A stretch of 64,000 nt of DNA from Gracilimonas sp040117685 (GCF_040117685.2 NZ_JBEDYP020000009.1:129065-193064); one strand, 5' to 3'. Positions 41,368 to 54,891 are shown, counted from the first letter of the stretch. Translations and numbers: made by a program. Notes: a model not told the origin generated them from the letters alone.

Positions 41368-42066
41368 TTATGTGTATTCTTTTATAAGTTTGTCTGCTAA
41401 TTTTTTAACGCCGGAACCTGCATTCTCTCTGTAGTGCTCCCAGCTATCGAAGTCATATAGTTGAGGATCGGATGGATCAATGATGTATTTTGGGATATGT
41501 GTTTGTGCATAATCAATTAATCCTGCTGCCGGATAAACTACTAACGAAGTGCCCACAACAATAAGGATATCAGCTGTAGAAACTTCGATGGCTGCAGGTT
41601 CTATCATAGGCACCATTTCTCCAAACCAAACTACATGCGGCCGTAACTGAGCACCATCCTCGGCAGTATCGCCCAACTTGATAGGATCAGAACCAATATC
41701 AATGACAATAGATTCATCCTCCACACTTCGTGCCTTTCTAAGCTCGCCGTGTAAGTGCAAAACCTGGTTTGATCCGGCTCGTTCATGCAAATCATCAACG
41801 TTTTGTGTAACCACAGAAACATCGAAATGACTTTCAAGTTCAGCTACTGCTTTATGTGCTGCATTGGGTTCGGCTTCCGCAGCTTGTTCTCGTCTGAGAT
41901 TATAAAAATTGAGAACATTTTCTGGATCATTATTCCAACCTTGTATAGAAGCCACTTCGTTGATGTCGTATCCTTCCCAAAGTCCACCGGCATCCCTGAA
42001 TGTAGAAAGGCCGCTCTCTGCACTAATTCCGGCCCCGCTAATTACTACGATCTTTTGATCAGGCAT
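41368..42066 (-). CDS. sirtuin-family NAD-dependent protein deacylase lacking zinc cysteines
   Basis: The 232-residue protein has GAGISAESGL...FRD (11-25), TQNVDDLH (87-94), the catalytic histidine in HLHGEL (H106) and GTSLVVYPA. It carries the Y55/R58 pair (FYNLRRE) that marks CobB/SIRT5-like desuccinylases. There is no cysteine in the whole protein, so the usual four-Cys zinc site is absent; the segment between LHGEL and VVWFGE is acidic instead. It overlaps the acyl-CoA dehydrogenase gene by 8 bp, which fits removal of acyl-CoA-derived lysine modifications (inference). Confidence 0.9.
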   Translation of the reverse strand: MPDQKIVVISGAGISAESGLSTFRDAGGLWEGYDINEVASIQGWNNDPENVLNFYNLRREQAAEAEPNAAHKAVAELESHFDVSVVTQNVDDLHERAGSNQVLHLHGELRKARSVEDESIVIDIGSDPIKLGDTAEDGAQLRPHVVWFGEMVPMIEPAAIEVSTADILIVVGTSLVVYPAAGLIDYAQTHIPKYIIDPSDPQLYDFDSWEHYRENAGSGVKKLADKLIKEYT

Positions 42067-43558
42067 TCACCATTGAAAGTTTAAACCAGGAACTGTCCAT
42101 TTTATACTCTTCCACCACATCAGCATTACCGCCGTACTTATACGTTTGCATGATAGTGTTTACTTCGTCCTGCAATGTCTTGATGGCATTTTGGATCAGT
42201 TCGTTATTAAATCCCTGATCGCCAAGGCTGAGGGTAAACTCCATGGAAATAATGCGGCCTAAAGCTCTGCCAAGTTCTACCAACTTACGTTGTGGCATTT
42301 TGGGGTCAAGCTCAAAATTCAACCGTTCTTTAAAATATTCTGAAGAACGTGATGTCAGATGGAATTCGCTCAAAAAGTCATGCAGGTTATTGTTTTTCAA
42401 CTTTCGCATCATCTTCAGAACCGACTCACTGATTTGCTGATAAAGAATGTCATTAGAGCCTTCAAAAATTTGAAACGGACGACTGTCAATAACCGAACGA
42501 CCAGCTATGCTATCCAATCGGTAGCCCATAGCTCCCTTCAATTGCAAAAGTGATTGTGATGCACGTTGCATGTAATCAGTTACCAGTGCTTTGATAGCAT
42601 TAGCCTCCAAATCCAGCCTTGAAGTATTTTTCTCTAGCGGGATATTAGTACTGGTAAAATTGCACATCGCAGAACAAACCGTGAAATATGCCTGAATTTC
42701 AGATAAACGGCTTTTAACCTGATCGTAATTGATTAAGCTTTGCCCACCTACAAACCGTTCTTTGCAATGCTCCATGGCTTCATCCATCATACGGCGAAGG
42801 AAACCCATCCCCATTCCGGGAAACTGCAGCCGGCTTCTGTGAAGAAGGTCAAGCATCATGGTAACCCCTGTACTCTTGGGCTGAAGCTTGTGAGATTCAT
42901 CAACTTTAATATCAATTTTGTTCTTGCCGTAAGGCAGCATATAAAGTCCAAGATTGTTGTAGTATTCTTCTACTTCAATACCTCCGTTTCGGGTATCGTG
43001 GATAAAGAAAGAAATGTCCCGGCCCAAATCACCTTTGTCATTCATATTTCTTGCCGTAATCAACCAATAATCTGCCATACCGGTTAATCCGCCCCAGTGC
43101 TTGGTACCTTCGATCTTATAGGTTTCATCCCCTACCTTTTGATAGGATGTCTGCATTTTAAGAGCATCGGAACCATAGTCCGGCTCTGTAATCATCAGCC
43201 CACCTAATTTGTTTGAGTTGATTACGCGATCAAATATATCCTTCTTTACTTCTTCATTGGCATAATTAGCCACGGGCTGTAAAAATAATGCCCCGTTTAT
43301 TCCCATCATGAGAGATAAAGGAAGAGACTCATAAGAGCTGGCCTCCAGCATTGCGAGTGCTTCTGCGGTATTCCCTCCATAACCACCGTAAACAGATGGT
43401 ATAAATGCTCCAAGGGGAGACAAATCCATAATTTCATTTAAGGTCGACTCTTCAATTCCCCTTACCAGTGTATTTTCTTCTGCTTCGCTACTCTCAGAAA
43501 AAATATCGAATAGCTTTTGTTTGTAGTTTTTCAGGAATTTTTGGAAATCCATTGCCAT
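42059..43558 (-). CDS. acyl-CoA dehydrogenase family protein
   Basis: The 499-residue flavoprotein has an N-terminal helical domain, the beta-domain motif MITEPDYGSDA, KHWGGLTG, and the C-terminal IFEGSNDIL segment, where the catalytic glutamate lies. A further C-terminal helical extension of about 120 residues makes it longer than the usual 380-400-residue enzymes. It oxidises an acyl-CoA to the enoyl-CoA; chain length is unknown. It heads the operon acyl-CoA dehydrogenase - sirtuin - SGNH hydrolase. Confidence 0.87.
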   Translation of the reverse strand: MAMDFQKFLKNYKQKLFDIFSESSEAEENTLVRGIEESTLNEIMDLSPLGAFIPSVYGGYGGNTAEALAMLEASSYESLPLSLMMGINGALFLQPVANYANEEVKKDIFDRVINSNKLGGLMITEPDYGSDALKMQTSYQKVGDETYKIEGTKHWGGLTGMADYWLITARNMNDKGDLGRDISFFIHDTRNGGIEVEEYYNNLGLYMLPYGKNKIDIKVDESHKLQPKSTGVTMMLDLLHRSRLQFPGMGMGFLRRMMDEAMEHCKERFVGGQSLINYDQVKSRLSEIQAYFTVCSAMCNFTSTNIPLEKNTSRLDLEANAIKALVTDYMQRASQSLLQLKGAMGYRLDSIAGRSVIDSRPFQIFEGSNDILYQQISESVLKMMRKLKNNNLHDFLSEFHLTSRSSEYFKERLNFELDPKMPQRKLVELGRALGRIISMEFTLSLGDQGFNNELIQNAIKTLQDEVNTIMQTYKYGGNADVVEEYKMDSSWFKLSMVNA

Positions 43559-43664
43559 AACTTCTGCTTAGTTTAATATCACTTTATTAACAATACTATT
43601 TAATATAAGCATTCCTGCGTGGGTTTTCTGTAATAGTTTTTACAAAATAGCTTGTCTTATAGTC

Positions 43665-43699
43665 AAAAAAAAAAGCCTCTTCGGATGGCGAAGAGGCTT
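43665..43699 (-). terminator. intrinsic terminator of rRNA operon 2
   Basis: The same 11-bp stem and 5-nt loop as in operon 1, followed on the minus strand by ten T residues (one more than copy 1). It lies 14 nt after 5S. Confidence 0.92.
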
Positions 43700-43713
43700 G
43701 GGTAAAAAAGGAA

Positions 43714-43822
43714 GAAGGCGACGACCTACTCTACCCCTTGTGGGAGTACCATCGGCGCTGCAGGGCTTAACGTCCGTGTTCGGGATGGGAACGGGTGGGA
43801 CCCCTGCGCTAGAGTCACCTTC
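43714..43822 (-). rRNA. rrf: 5S ribosomal RNA, copy 2
   Basis: Identical to copy 1 (109 nt, same helix I ends). Confidence 0.95.
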
Positions 43823-43945
43823 AATAAAAATCAGTATGTACTTCGTATCAAAAAAAAAAGTTCTTTGACATGATGAGCCAGCAATAGTAACGGGGTTTAT
43901 AAACTTAGCTGATTACAGGGGGCTGCACGGGGACCCGTGCAAACC

Positions 43946-46843
<2,898 letters not shown>

Positions 46844-47209
46844 GGTTTGCACGGCGTCTCCGCCGGCAACCTACTCGTATTCATGCTATTGGTTTATTGT
46901 GGGCCGGACGGGGACGAACCTGTCCGGCTACCTTGGCGTAGTACGCACTCCTTAGTAACCTAAGAAATGCGCCCTACTATCTTTTGTCGTACATACAAGA
47001 TGCACGACATCAGACCTATTACTATTGCTATATTGCTTCATCATGTCAAAGAACTGCCCGCTCGGCGGGCAACGTGTTGGTTTGCCTGAGCGCCTTTTGG
47101 CCACCCTTCAAACCCAAACAATCTTACAAAGAACCGATGTTAACTCCGGGTTTGTCAACCTCTCACGTTTAACATCGCACTACTAATATCTAATATCTCA
47201 AAATTCCTG
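46844..47209 (-). other. tRNA-Ala to 23S spacer, copy 2
   Basis: Identical to the spacer of operon 1: the 5' arms of the pre-23S stem, a GC hairpin and a boxA-like GTTCTTTGACA. No gene is seen. Confidence 0.75.
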
Positions 47210-47283
47210 TGGAGCTACGGGGATTCGAACCCCGGACCCCTGCCTTGCAAAGGCAGTGCTCTAGCCAGCTGAGCTATAGCCCC
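47210..47283 (-). tRNA. tRNA-Ala(TGC), copy 2
   Basis: Identical to copy 1; anticodon TGC, CCA not encoded. Confidence 0.97.
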
Positions 47284-47296
47284 TCGGTTACCGTTG

Positions 47297-47370
<74 letters not shown>

Positions 47371-47525
47371 CCATATCAGGCAGGCCTCGGCTGCAGGCGG
47401 TATTCGCCGGCTGCGGCGAGTGTGTGACCCGCCGGGTACACAGTCAAATTAAAAGTACAGATCAGATTGTTTGCCACGAGCGATGCGTAGCGTCGTAGTC
47501 CCAATATTGCAGGGACGCTCTCCTT

Positions 47526-49050
<1,525 letters not shown>

Positions 49051-49226
49051 AAATAATACTTTATATACTCTGTGAGCTGACCCTACGCTCTTGGTCATTA
49101 TCAAATGCAAAAAATTTGCATCAAGAAATTGAACAAGCTCTCGCTCGCACAAACAATCTGATCTATACTTCAATATGTCTAAGAACAAGTGTTTCGCATT
49201 TGTAAAATCGTTCGCGAAACAGAAAC
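49051..49226 (-). promoter_or_regulatory. rrn leader, copy 2, with a unique 5' segment
   Basis: 49051-49188 is identical to the leader of operon 1 (hairpins, boxA-like motif, 16S processing arm). The unique stretch 49189-49226 contains a 7-bp inverted repeat GTTTCGC/GCGAAAC (49191-49197 and 49214-49220) close to the expected transcript start. No coding sequence is present. Confidence 0.6.
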
Positions 49227-49258
49227 CAAAGATAAGGTATATTATGTTTAGATGTCAA
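49227..49258 (-). promoter_or_regulatory. promoter of rRNA operon 2 (Bacteroidota type)
   Basis: On the minus strand TTGACA is followed after 18 nt by TATCTTTG, a perfect match to the Bacteroidota -33/-7 consensus (TTG ... TAnnTTTG). An AT-rich tract immediately upstream (about 49259-49290) could serve as an UP-like element. It lies between the rplQ terminator and the shared leader. Confidence 0.78.
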
Positions 49259-49329
49259 CCTTATCTTTAAATATTTTCTCTTTTTTTGACATCTTTTCTG
49301 GGGAGCTTTTCAATTCAAACTTCACCCCA

Positions 49330-49361
49330 TAAAAAAGACCTTCATATAAATACAAAGGCCT
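49330..49361 (-). terminator. terminator of the ribosomal protein operon
   Basis: A 7-bp stem with one G-U pair (arms 49336-49342 and 49355-49361), a 12-nt loop and six T residues on the minus strand. It lies 20 nt after the rplQ stop. It separates the ribosomal protein cluster from the rRNA operon 2 promoter. Confidence 0.75.
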
Positions 49362-49381
49362 CAATATTTTCAATAAAGAAA

Positions 49382-49963
49382 TTACTTCTTCTCTTCTTCA
49401 GAACTGTCTTCAGAATCGGTGTCTTCAGCTGATTCTACTTCCGCAGAACTTTCCTCAGTTTCCTGAACTTCTTCAGCTTTTGTCTCTTCCTTCTTTTCTT
49501 CATTTGCTTTTACAGGCTCAGAAGATGTTGGGGTATTACTTTTACCAGCCCGGCGTGTTCTCTTCTTACCAGATGAAGCTGATGAACTGCCTTCAGGCTT
49601 GATATCATTATAATCTACCAACTCTACAACAGCGATTTCAGCACCATCTCCCTTACGGAAACCCGCTTTAATTACGCGAGTGTAGCCACCGGGACGGTCC
49701 TTGCATTTAGGACCAACCTCAGTGAACAGAGTGGTTACCGCTTCCTTATTTTGAAGAGAAGAAAAAACCTGTCTTCTGTTGTGATGAGTATCTTCTTTAG
49801 CTCTGGTAATTAAAGGCTCTACAAATCCACGTAGTTCTTTTGCCTTAGCAAGAGTGGTTGTAATTCTGTGCTCTTTGATTAACGCCATTGCAAGAGATTG
49901 CATGGTGTTCTTTCTGTGAGCAGAAGTCCTGCTTAATTTTCTACCTTTTACTCCGTGACGCAT
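49382..49963 (-). CDS. rplQ: 50S ribosomal protein L17
   Basis: 193 residues. The L17 core (MRHGVKGRKLSRTSAHRKNTMQSLA ... RPGGYTRVIK) occupies residues 1-118. A low-complexity tail of about 75 residues, first basic and then strongly acidic (E, S, D, T repeats), extends it well beyond the E. coli length of 127. Tails of this kind occur in Bacteroidota L17. It is the last gene of the cluster. Confidence 0.97.
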   Translation of the reverse strand: MRHGVKGRKLSRTSAHRKNTMQSLAMALIKEHRITTTLAKAKELRGFVEPLITRAKEDTHHNRRQVFSSLQNKEAVTTLFTEVGPKCKDRPGGYTRVIKAGFRKGDGAEIAVVELVDYNDIKPEGSSSASSGKKRTRRAGKSNTPTSSEPVKANEEKKEETKAEEVQETEESSAEVESAEDTDSEDSSEEEKK

Positions 49964-49981
49964 AATTTAATTCCTTTCTGC

Positions 49982-50953
49982 TTAGTCTAAATATTTAGAT
50001 ACGTCCATTCCAAATTCAAGATTCTTCTCTTCAATCACTTCTACTAATTCACTAAGTGATTTTTTACCGAAGTTTCTGAATTTAAGAAGGTCCTGCTCAT
50101 CTCGTGATACCAATTCTCCAATAGTGTTGATATTCGCAGATTTGAGACAGTTGTATGCACGTACACTAAGGTTGAGATCTTCAATGCTTGTTCTCAACAA
50201 GTTAGCCACGCGTTGCTTCTCAGCATCAACCTCTTCCTCTTCCTGAGTGAATGGCTCTTCAATTTCTTCTGTGATAAACTTCTCGATATGCTCTTTAAGA
50301 ATCTTACCTGCAATGGTAAGTGCTTCTTTAGCATTAACGGATCCGTCCGTTTCAATATCCATTACCAGCTTCTCATAGTCGGTACGCTGGCCTACACGAA
50401 CGTTTTCAACGTTATATTTAACTGACTTAATAGGTGTAAAGATTGCGTCGATAGGAATGAGGTTTACATCCTCATCTTCAACCGACATTTCTTCAGCCGG
50501 AACATATCCCCGGCCGCGACCTACCTTCAGTTCAATCTCTAGCTCAGCATCATCTGCAAGGTTTGCAATAACCAAGTCAGGATTCAGTACATCATACTCA
50601 GCAGTAGCATCATCAATGTCTTTGGCAGTTAATTCGCCCTGACCACTTTTGGAAATATGAATAACACCGGAGCTTTGCTCAACTTGCTTGAACCGAACTT
50701 CTTTGAAGTTAAGGATGATCTCATATACATCTTCTTTAACTCCCTTGATGCTGGAATATTCATGATCAACACCATTTATTTTAACGGCAGTAATCGCAAT
50801 TCCCGGAAGTGATGAGAGCAGAACTCGTCGGAAAGAGTTTCCAATCGTTACTCCGAATCCTCTTTCGAGTGGCTGAAGAACAAACGTACCAAAATTGTCG
50901 TTGTCTTCAACAACGTCGAGGGGCTCAGGCATTTGAATGCTATAGTTGCTCAT
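49982..50953 (-). CDS. rpoA: DNA-directed RNA polymerase subunit alpha
   Basis: 323 residues. The N-terminal dimerisation domain (EPLERGFGVTIGNSFRRVLLSSLPG at about 31-55) and the C-terminal domain (RTSIEDLNLSVRAYNCL, NTIGELV, FGKKSL) are both present. The C-terminal domain contacts UP elements and regulators. Standard position between rpsD and rplQ. Confidence 0.98.
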   Translation of the reverse strand: MSNYSIQMPEPLDVVEDNDNFGTFVLQPLERGFGVTIGNSFRRVLLSSLPGIAITAVKINGVDHEYSSIKGVKEDVYEIILNFKEVRFKQVEQSSGVIHISKSGQGELTAKDIDDATAEYDVLNPDLVIANLADDAELEIELKVGRGRGYVPAEEMSVEDEDVNLIPIDAIFTPIKSVKYNVENVRVGQRTDYEKLVMDIETDGSVNAKEALTIAGKILKEHIEKFITEEIEEPFTQEEEEVDAEKQRVANLLRTSIEDLNLSVRAYNCLKSANINTIGELVSRDEQDLLKFRNFGKKSLSELVEVIEEKNLEFGMDVSKYLD

Positions 50954-50976
50954 AATAGATCTTAAAATTTTTAAAA

Positions 50977-51582
50977 TTACTTAGAGTAAAGCTCAACAAT
51001 AAGCTGAACATTAATATTCTCAGGTATTTCTTCCATGGTAGGAACATAAAGCATCTTACCTGATCTTGACTTCGGATCTGTTTCAACCCACTTGTATTTA
51101 TTTCTCGAGGATCCATCCAGGGAGTCTTCAATAATCTCAAGATTTCTTGACTTCGGACGAATAGAAACAACGTCTCCCGGACTCATCTCGTATGACGGAA
51201 TATTAACTATTCCACCGTTCACAACAACGTGCTTGTGAGTAACCAGCTGTCGAGCCTGACGGCGTGTTCTGGCAAATCCCATTCTGAAAACAGTATTATC
51301 CAAACGACTTTCCAAGGCTTGCAGCAGGTTTTCACCGGCTACACCACTTTTAGCAGAAGCCGCTTTAAATAAATTACGGAATTGCTTTTCGAGCAACCCA
51401 TACGTGTATTTTGCTTTCTGCTTTTCTTCGAGCTGGATGGCGTACTCAGACTTTCTGTTAAATCTGGAACGACCATGCTCACCTGGTCCGTATGGTTTAC
51501 GCTCTAAAGCTTTACTTGGCCCAAAGATTGGCTCTTTGAATCGTCTGGCTTTCTTTTGTTTTGGTCCTCTATATCTTGCCAT
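50977..51582 (-). CDS. rpsD: 30S ribosomal protein S4
   Basis: 201 residues. MARYRGPKQKKARRF start and the S4 RNA-binding domain (LDNTVFRMGFARTRRQARQLVTHKHVVVNG). No zinc-binding N-terminal cysteines, as in the non-zinc S4 form. Primary 16S binder; 23 nt upstream of rpoA in the transcript. Confidence 0.98.
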   Translation of the reverse strand: MARYRGPKQKKARRFKEPIFGPSKALERKPYGPGEHGRSRFNRKSEYAIQLEEKQKAKYTYGLLEKQFRNLFKAASAKSGVAGENLLQALESRLDNTVFRMGFARTRRQARQLVTHKHVVVNGGIVNIPSYEMSPGDVVSIRPKSRNLEIIEDSLDGSSRNKYKWVETDPKSRSGKMLYVPTMEEIPENINVQLIVELYSK

Positions 51583-51600
51583 TATACAGTCTTCTTACTA

Positions 51601-52008
51601 TTAAACTCTTCTTCGTTTTGGTGGCCGGCATCCATTATGTGGAAGCGGTGTGCGGTCTTTGATGGAAGTAACTTCCAATCCGGAACTTGCCATTCCACGA
51701 ACCGCAGCTTCTCGACCTGAACCAGGTCCTTTTACAAATACTTCCACTTTGCGCAGACCCATTTCGTGTGCGGTCTTAGCAGCTGTTTCAGCACTTAACT
51801 GAGCGGCATAAGGGGTGTTTTTTCTGGATCCCTTAAAACCTTCTTTTCCGGCAGATGACCACGAAACTACGTTCCCATCAGCGTCGGTTATGGTTACGAT
51901 CACATTATTGAAAGTAGCTTTAACAAAAGCCATTCCGTTAGGATCGCTAAGTTGTTTTTTCTTTTTACGCTTTGCAGCTAAAGATGCTTTTGGTTTGTTT
52001 TTAGCCAT
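51601..52008 (-). CDS. rpsK: 30S ribosomal protein S11
   Basis: 135 residues with the conserved TVTDADGN-like strand (VTITDADGNVVSW), GFKGSRKNTPYAAQ and the basic C-terminus TPLPHNGCRPPKRRRV. The N-terminus is lysine-rich. Confidence 0.98.
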   Translation of the reverse strand: MAKNKPKASLAAKRKKKKQLSDPNGMAFVKATFNNVIVTITDADGNVVSWSSAGKEGFKGSRKNTPYAAQLSAETAAKTAHEMGLRKVEVFVKGPGSGREAAVRGMASSGLEVTSIKDRTPLPHNGCRPPKRRRV

Positions 52009-52028
52009 GGGTTATCTCAATTTCAATA

Positions 52029-52406
52029 TTATTTGGCAACCTTCTTCTTACCGGCAACCGTTTTCTTCTTACCTTTTCGAGTACGGGCGTTGGTTTGCGT
52101 ACGCTGGCCTCTTACCGGTAAACCGCGACGGTGACGAACACCCCGGTAGCTACCGATTTCGATCAGGCGACGAATATCGCCATTTACTTCGCTGCGAAGC
52201 GCACCTTCAACTTTGTACTCCTCGTCAATGAGTGTACGAAGTGCACTTACTTGCTCATCTGTCCAGTCCTGAACATTGACATCCTTATCGATGTCCAATC
52301 GTTCAAGAATTTCAGCTGCTTTAGAGCGGCCGATTCCATAAATGTAAGTAAGGCTGATTATGCCTCTTTTCTGTTTTGGTAAATCTATTCCAGCAATACG
52401 TGCCAT
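52029..52406 (-). CDS. rpsM: 30S ribosomal protein S13
   Basis: 125 residues. MARIAGIDLPKQKRGIISLTYIYGIGRS start, GSYRGVRHRRGLPVRGQRT motif and a basic C-terminal tail that contacts P-site tRNA. Confidence 0.98.
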   Translation of the reverse strand: MARIAGIDLPKQKRGIISLTYIYGIGRSKAAEILERLDIDKDVNVQDWTDEQVSALRTLIDEEYKVEGALRSEVNGDIRRLIEIGSYRGVRHRRGLPVRGQRTQTNARTRKGKKKTVAGKKKVAK

Positions 52407-52426
52407 ATAAATACTCGGTTATTCTA

Positions 52427-52543
52427 TTAGCCCTGACGCTGCTTATGGCGTGGGTTCTTCTTGTTAATCACGTAAAGACGGCCTTTACGTCGTACAATTT
52501 TGTCGTCTGAACTTCTTTTCTTAACTGATGAACGTGTCTTCAT
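52427..52543 (-). CDS. rpmJ: 50S ribosomal protein L36, cysteine-free
   Basis: A short gene of 38 codons plus stop: starts MKTRSSVKKRSSDDKIVRRK and ends with YVINKKNPRHKQRQG. The conserved L36 pattern is plain, but the DCK motif reads DDK and no cysteine remains, so this is a zinc-free form. GAGG lies 5 nt before its ATG. It sits between rpsM and infA as in other bacteria. Confidence 0.95.
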   Translation of the reverse strand: MKTRSSVKKRSSDDKIVRRKGRLYVINKKNPRHKQRQG

Positions 52544-52553
52544 GACAACCTCT

Positions 52554-52772
52554 TTATTTGTATCTGTAAGTTATTCTTCCTTTAGATAAATCATAGGGCG
52601 ACATTTCTACTGCCACTCTATCTCCCGGGAGAATTTTAATGTAATACATCCGCATTTTACCTGATACGTGAGCCAATATCTCATGCCCATTATCTAACTC
52701 AACGCGAAATTGTGCGTTAGGTAATGCTTCTATTATTTCTCCATCTTGTTTTATCGGCTCTTGTTTAGCCAT
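52554..52772 (-). CDS. infA: translation initiation factor IF-1
   Basis: 72 residues from ATG 52772 (MAKQEPIKQDG). The OB-fold motifs IEALPNAQFRVEL, HVSGKMRMYYIKILPGD and GRITYR match IF-1 closely. A longer in-frame reading to 52853 lies in the map gene and is not conserved. Its first 8 nt overlap the end of map, suggesting coupled translation. Confidence 0.97.
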   Translation of the reverse strand: MAKQEPIKQDGEIIEALPNAQFRVELDNGHEILAHVSGKMRMYYIKILPGDRVAVEMSPYDLSKGRITYRYK

Positions 52773-53577
52773 AATACAATATGTTATTTTCGTTTTTATC
52801 CGAGAGCTCAGCAATATAATCAAAAGTACTGAGAATTTCAGCCTTGTCTTCACGAATTACAATGTCGTGTTCGTAATGAGCGGCTAAACTCCCGTCGGCT
52901 GTAACTACTGTCCAGCCATCGTTCAATGTTTTCGTTTTCCAAGAACCCATGGTAATCATTGGTTCCACAGCGAGTGTCATTCCAGACCGGAGTCGCTCGC
53001 CTTTTCCTTTCTTTCCAAAGTTAGGCACAGATGGATCTTCATGCATTGCTTTTCCAATACCGTGCCCTACTAATTCTCTGACTACTCCGTAGCCTTCATT
53101 TTCACAGTGGGTTTGTATGGCGTTTGCCAGGTCGCCCATTCTATTTCCATGAACAGCTTGCTCAATCCCTTTGTAAAGAGATTCTAGAGTAGTTCTCAAT
53201 AATTTCAAAGTCTCATCATCACACTCGCCAACTGCAAATGTATAAGCATGGTCACCAAAGTAACCATTCTTCTCAACTCCACAATCAACGGAAACGATAT
53301 CACCTTCTTTCAATTCCCTTTCACCCGGTATTCCGTGAACAACTTCTTCATTAATCGAAATACAAAGTGTTGCCGGAAATTCGCTTCCTTTTGGGCCATA
53401 TCCTTTAAAAGCAGGACGCCCTTTTTCTTTAGCGATATACTCTTCGGCAATTCTGTCGAGCTTTCCTGTTGTAACGCCCGGCTCAATATGTTTTCCAACT
53501 TCAGCCAGTGTTCTTGAGACAATCAATGCACTTTCGCGCATCTTCTCAATTTCGGATTCACTCTTCAGGTAAATCAT
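52765..53577 (-). CDS. map: type I methionine aminopeptidase
   Basis: 270 residues. Removes N-terminal methionine from nascent proteins. Metal ligands are visible: D98 (VDCG), D109 (GDHAYTF), H172 (GHGIG), E205 (VEPM) and E236 (HYEHD); H81 (VHGIPG) is the conserved substrate-binding histidine. Its ATG follows the secY stop with no gap. Adenylate kinase, often between secY and map, is absent here. Confidence 0.97.
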   Translation of the reverse strand: MIYLKSESEIEKMRESALIVSRTLAEVGKHIEPGVTTGKLDRIAEEYIAKEKGRPAFKGYGPKGSEFPATLCISINEEVVHGIPGERELKEGDIVSVDCGVEKNGYFGDHAYTFAVGECDDETLKLLRTTLESLYKGIEQAVHGNRMGDLANAIQTHCENEGYGVVRELVGHGIGKAMHEDPSVPNFGKKGKGERLRSGMTLAVEPMITMGSWKTKTLNDGWTVVTADGSLAAHYEHDIVIREDKAEILSTFDYIAELSDKNENNILYYG

Positions 53578-54891
53578 TTATGCTCTTCGCCGGCCTTTAA
53601 TTCTACCTGTTTTCATAAAGCCATCGTAATGACGCATCATTAGGTGGCTTTCAATCTGTTGAAGTGTATCCAAAGCAACCCCAACGATAATTAACAAACT
53701 GGTTCCTCCGTAAAAAAGAGCGAAGCCAGGTGTAACTCCAAACAGCCCTACTGCAATAGCCGGGAGGATAGCTACAAAAGATAGAAACAAAGAACCCGGA
53801 AGGGTAATCTTAGTCAAAATATTGTCAATGAACTCAACGGTTTGTTTACCCGGACGAACACCTGGAATAAAACCACCTTGTCGTTTCATGGTATCGGCCA
53901 TTTCCTTAGGATTGATGGCGATAGCTGTATAGAAAAACGTAAAGAATACACATACAAAGAAAAATACAATCGAATATGTGAGTCCTGTAAAATCAACCGA
54001 CCATTGGGTCAAAAACTGTACGGTCTGGTTCTCCGGAAAGAAAGAACCAATCGTACTTGGAATAAACATGATAGACTGCGCAAAGATAATCGGCATTACA
54101 CCTGCAGCATTAACTCGGAGTGGTAAGTATTGTGTTGTACCACCATATACTTTTCGCCCAACTACTCGTTTTGCATACTGAACGGGAATTTTACGGGTTC
54201 CCTGGGTCAGCATTACAACGGCAGCTATTACCAATATTAATGCAGCTACTTCGATGATAACCAGGATTGCATTCGCTTTGGTTGTAACTTCGTTATAAAA
54301 GTTTGCAGGAAGTGCGGCTATAATACCGATCATGATAATCAGAGAAATACCGTTACCGATTCCTCTTTCACTAATTCTCTCTCCCAGCCACATTACGAAA
54401 ACCGTACCGGCTGTCAACACAATCATTGATGTAATAACAAAGAAAAACTCGTTTACTACAATAGCTTGCGGGGCTGTCGACATCAGGTTGATGGAAAAAC
54501 CAATAGCCTGAACAAGCGTAATACCTACCGTGCCGTATCGTGTCAGCCGGGTAATCTTACGCCGCCCTTCTTCTCCTTCGCGTTGCAGCTTCTGGAAATA
54601 AGGAACAACAGCTCCCATCAACTGAATGATAATAGCAGCGGTGATATAAGGCATAATTCCAAGAGCAAATACACCGGCTCTTGAAAAAGCACCTCCCACA
54701 AATAAATCAAATAAGCCCAACAAACTACTGGCAGCATTGCCTGTATTGTTGATCAACTGATTTGCATCTACACCGGGCAGTGTAATGTAACTACCAACAC
54801 GGTAGATCATTAAGATTCCAACCGTATAAAGAATACGATTCTTAAGATCTTCAATTTTAAATATGTTGCGGAAGTTTTCTATCAGACTCAT
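53578..54891 (-). CDS. secY: preprotein translocase subunit SecY
   Basis: 437 residues with ten membrane helices, the plug region (GLFDLFVGGAFSRAGVFALGIMPYI) and the cytoplasmic loop with IPGVRPGKQT. It forms the SecYEG channel. Usual location after rplO. Confidence 0.98.
   Translation of the reverse strand: MSLIENFRNIFKIEDLKNRILYTVGILMIYRVGSYITLPGVDANQLINNTGNAASSLLGLFDLFVGGAFSRAGVFALGIMPYITAAIIIQLMGAVVPYFQKLQREGEEGRRKITRLTRYGTVGITLVQAIGFSINLMSTAPQAIVVNEFFFVITSMIVLTAGTVFVMWLGERISERGIGNGISLIIMIGIIAALPANFYNEVTTKANAILVIIEVAALILVIAAVVMLTQGTRKIPVQYAKRVVGRKVYGGTTQYLPLRVNAAGVMPIIFAQSIMFIPSTIGSFFPENQTVQFLTQWSVDFTGLTYSIVFFFVCVFFTFFYTAIAINPKEMADTMKRQGGFIPGVRPGKQTVEFIDNILTKITLPGSLFLSFVAILPAIAVGLFGVTPGFALFYGGTSLLIIVGVALDTLQQIESHLMMRHYDGFMKTGRIKGRRRA

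Noticed and set aside
52773..52853. 27-codon N-terminal extension of infA
   Set aside because: It is out-of-frame map sequence; IF-1 starts at MAKQEPIKQDG.
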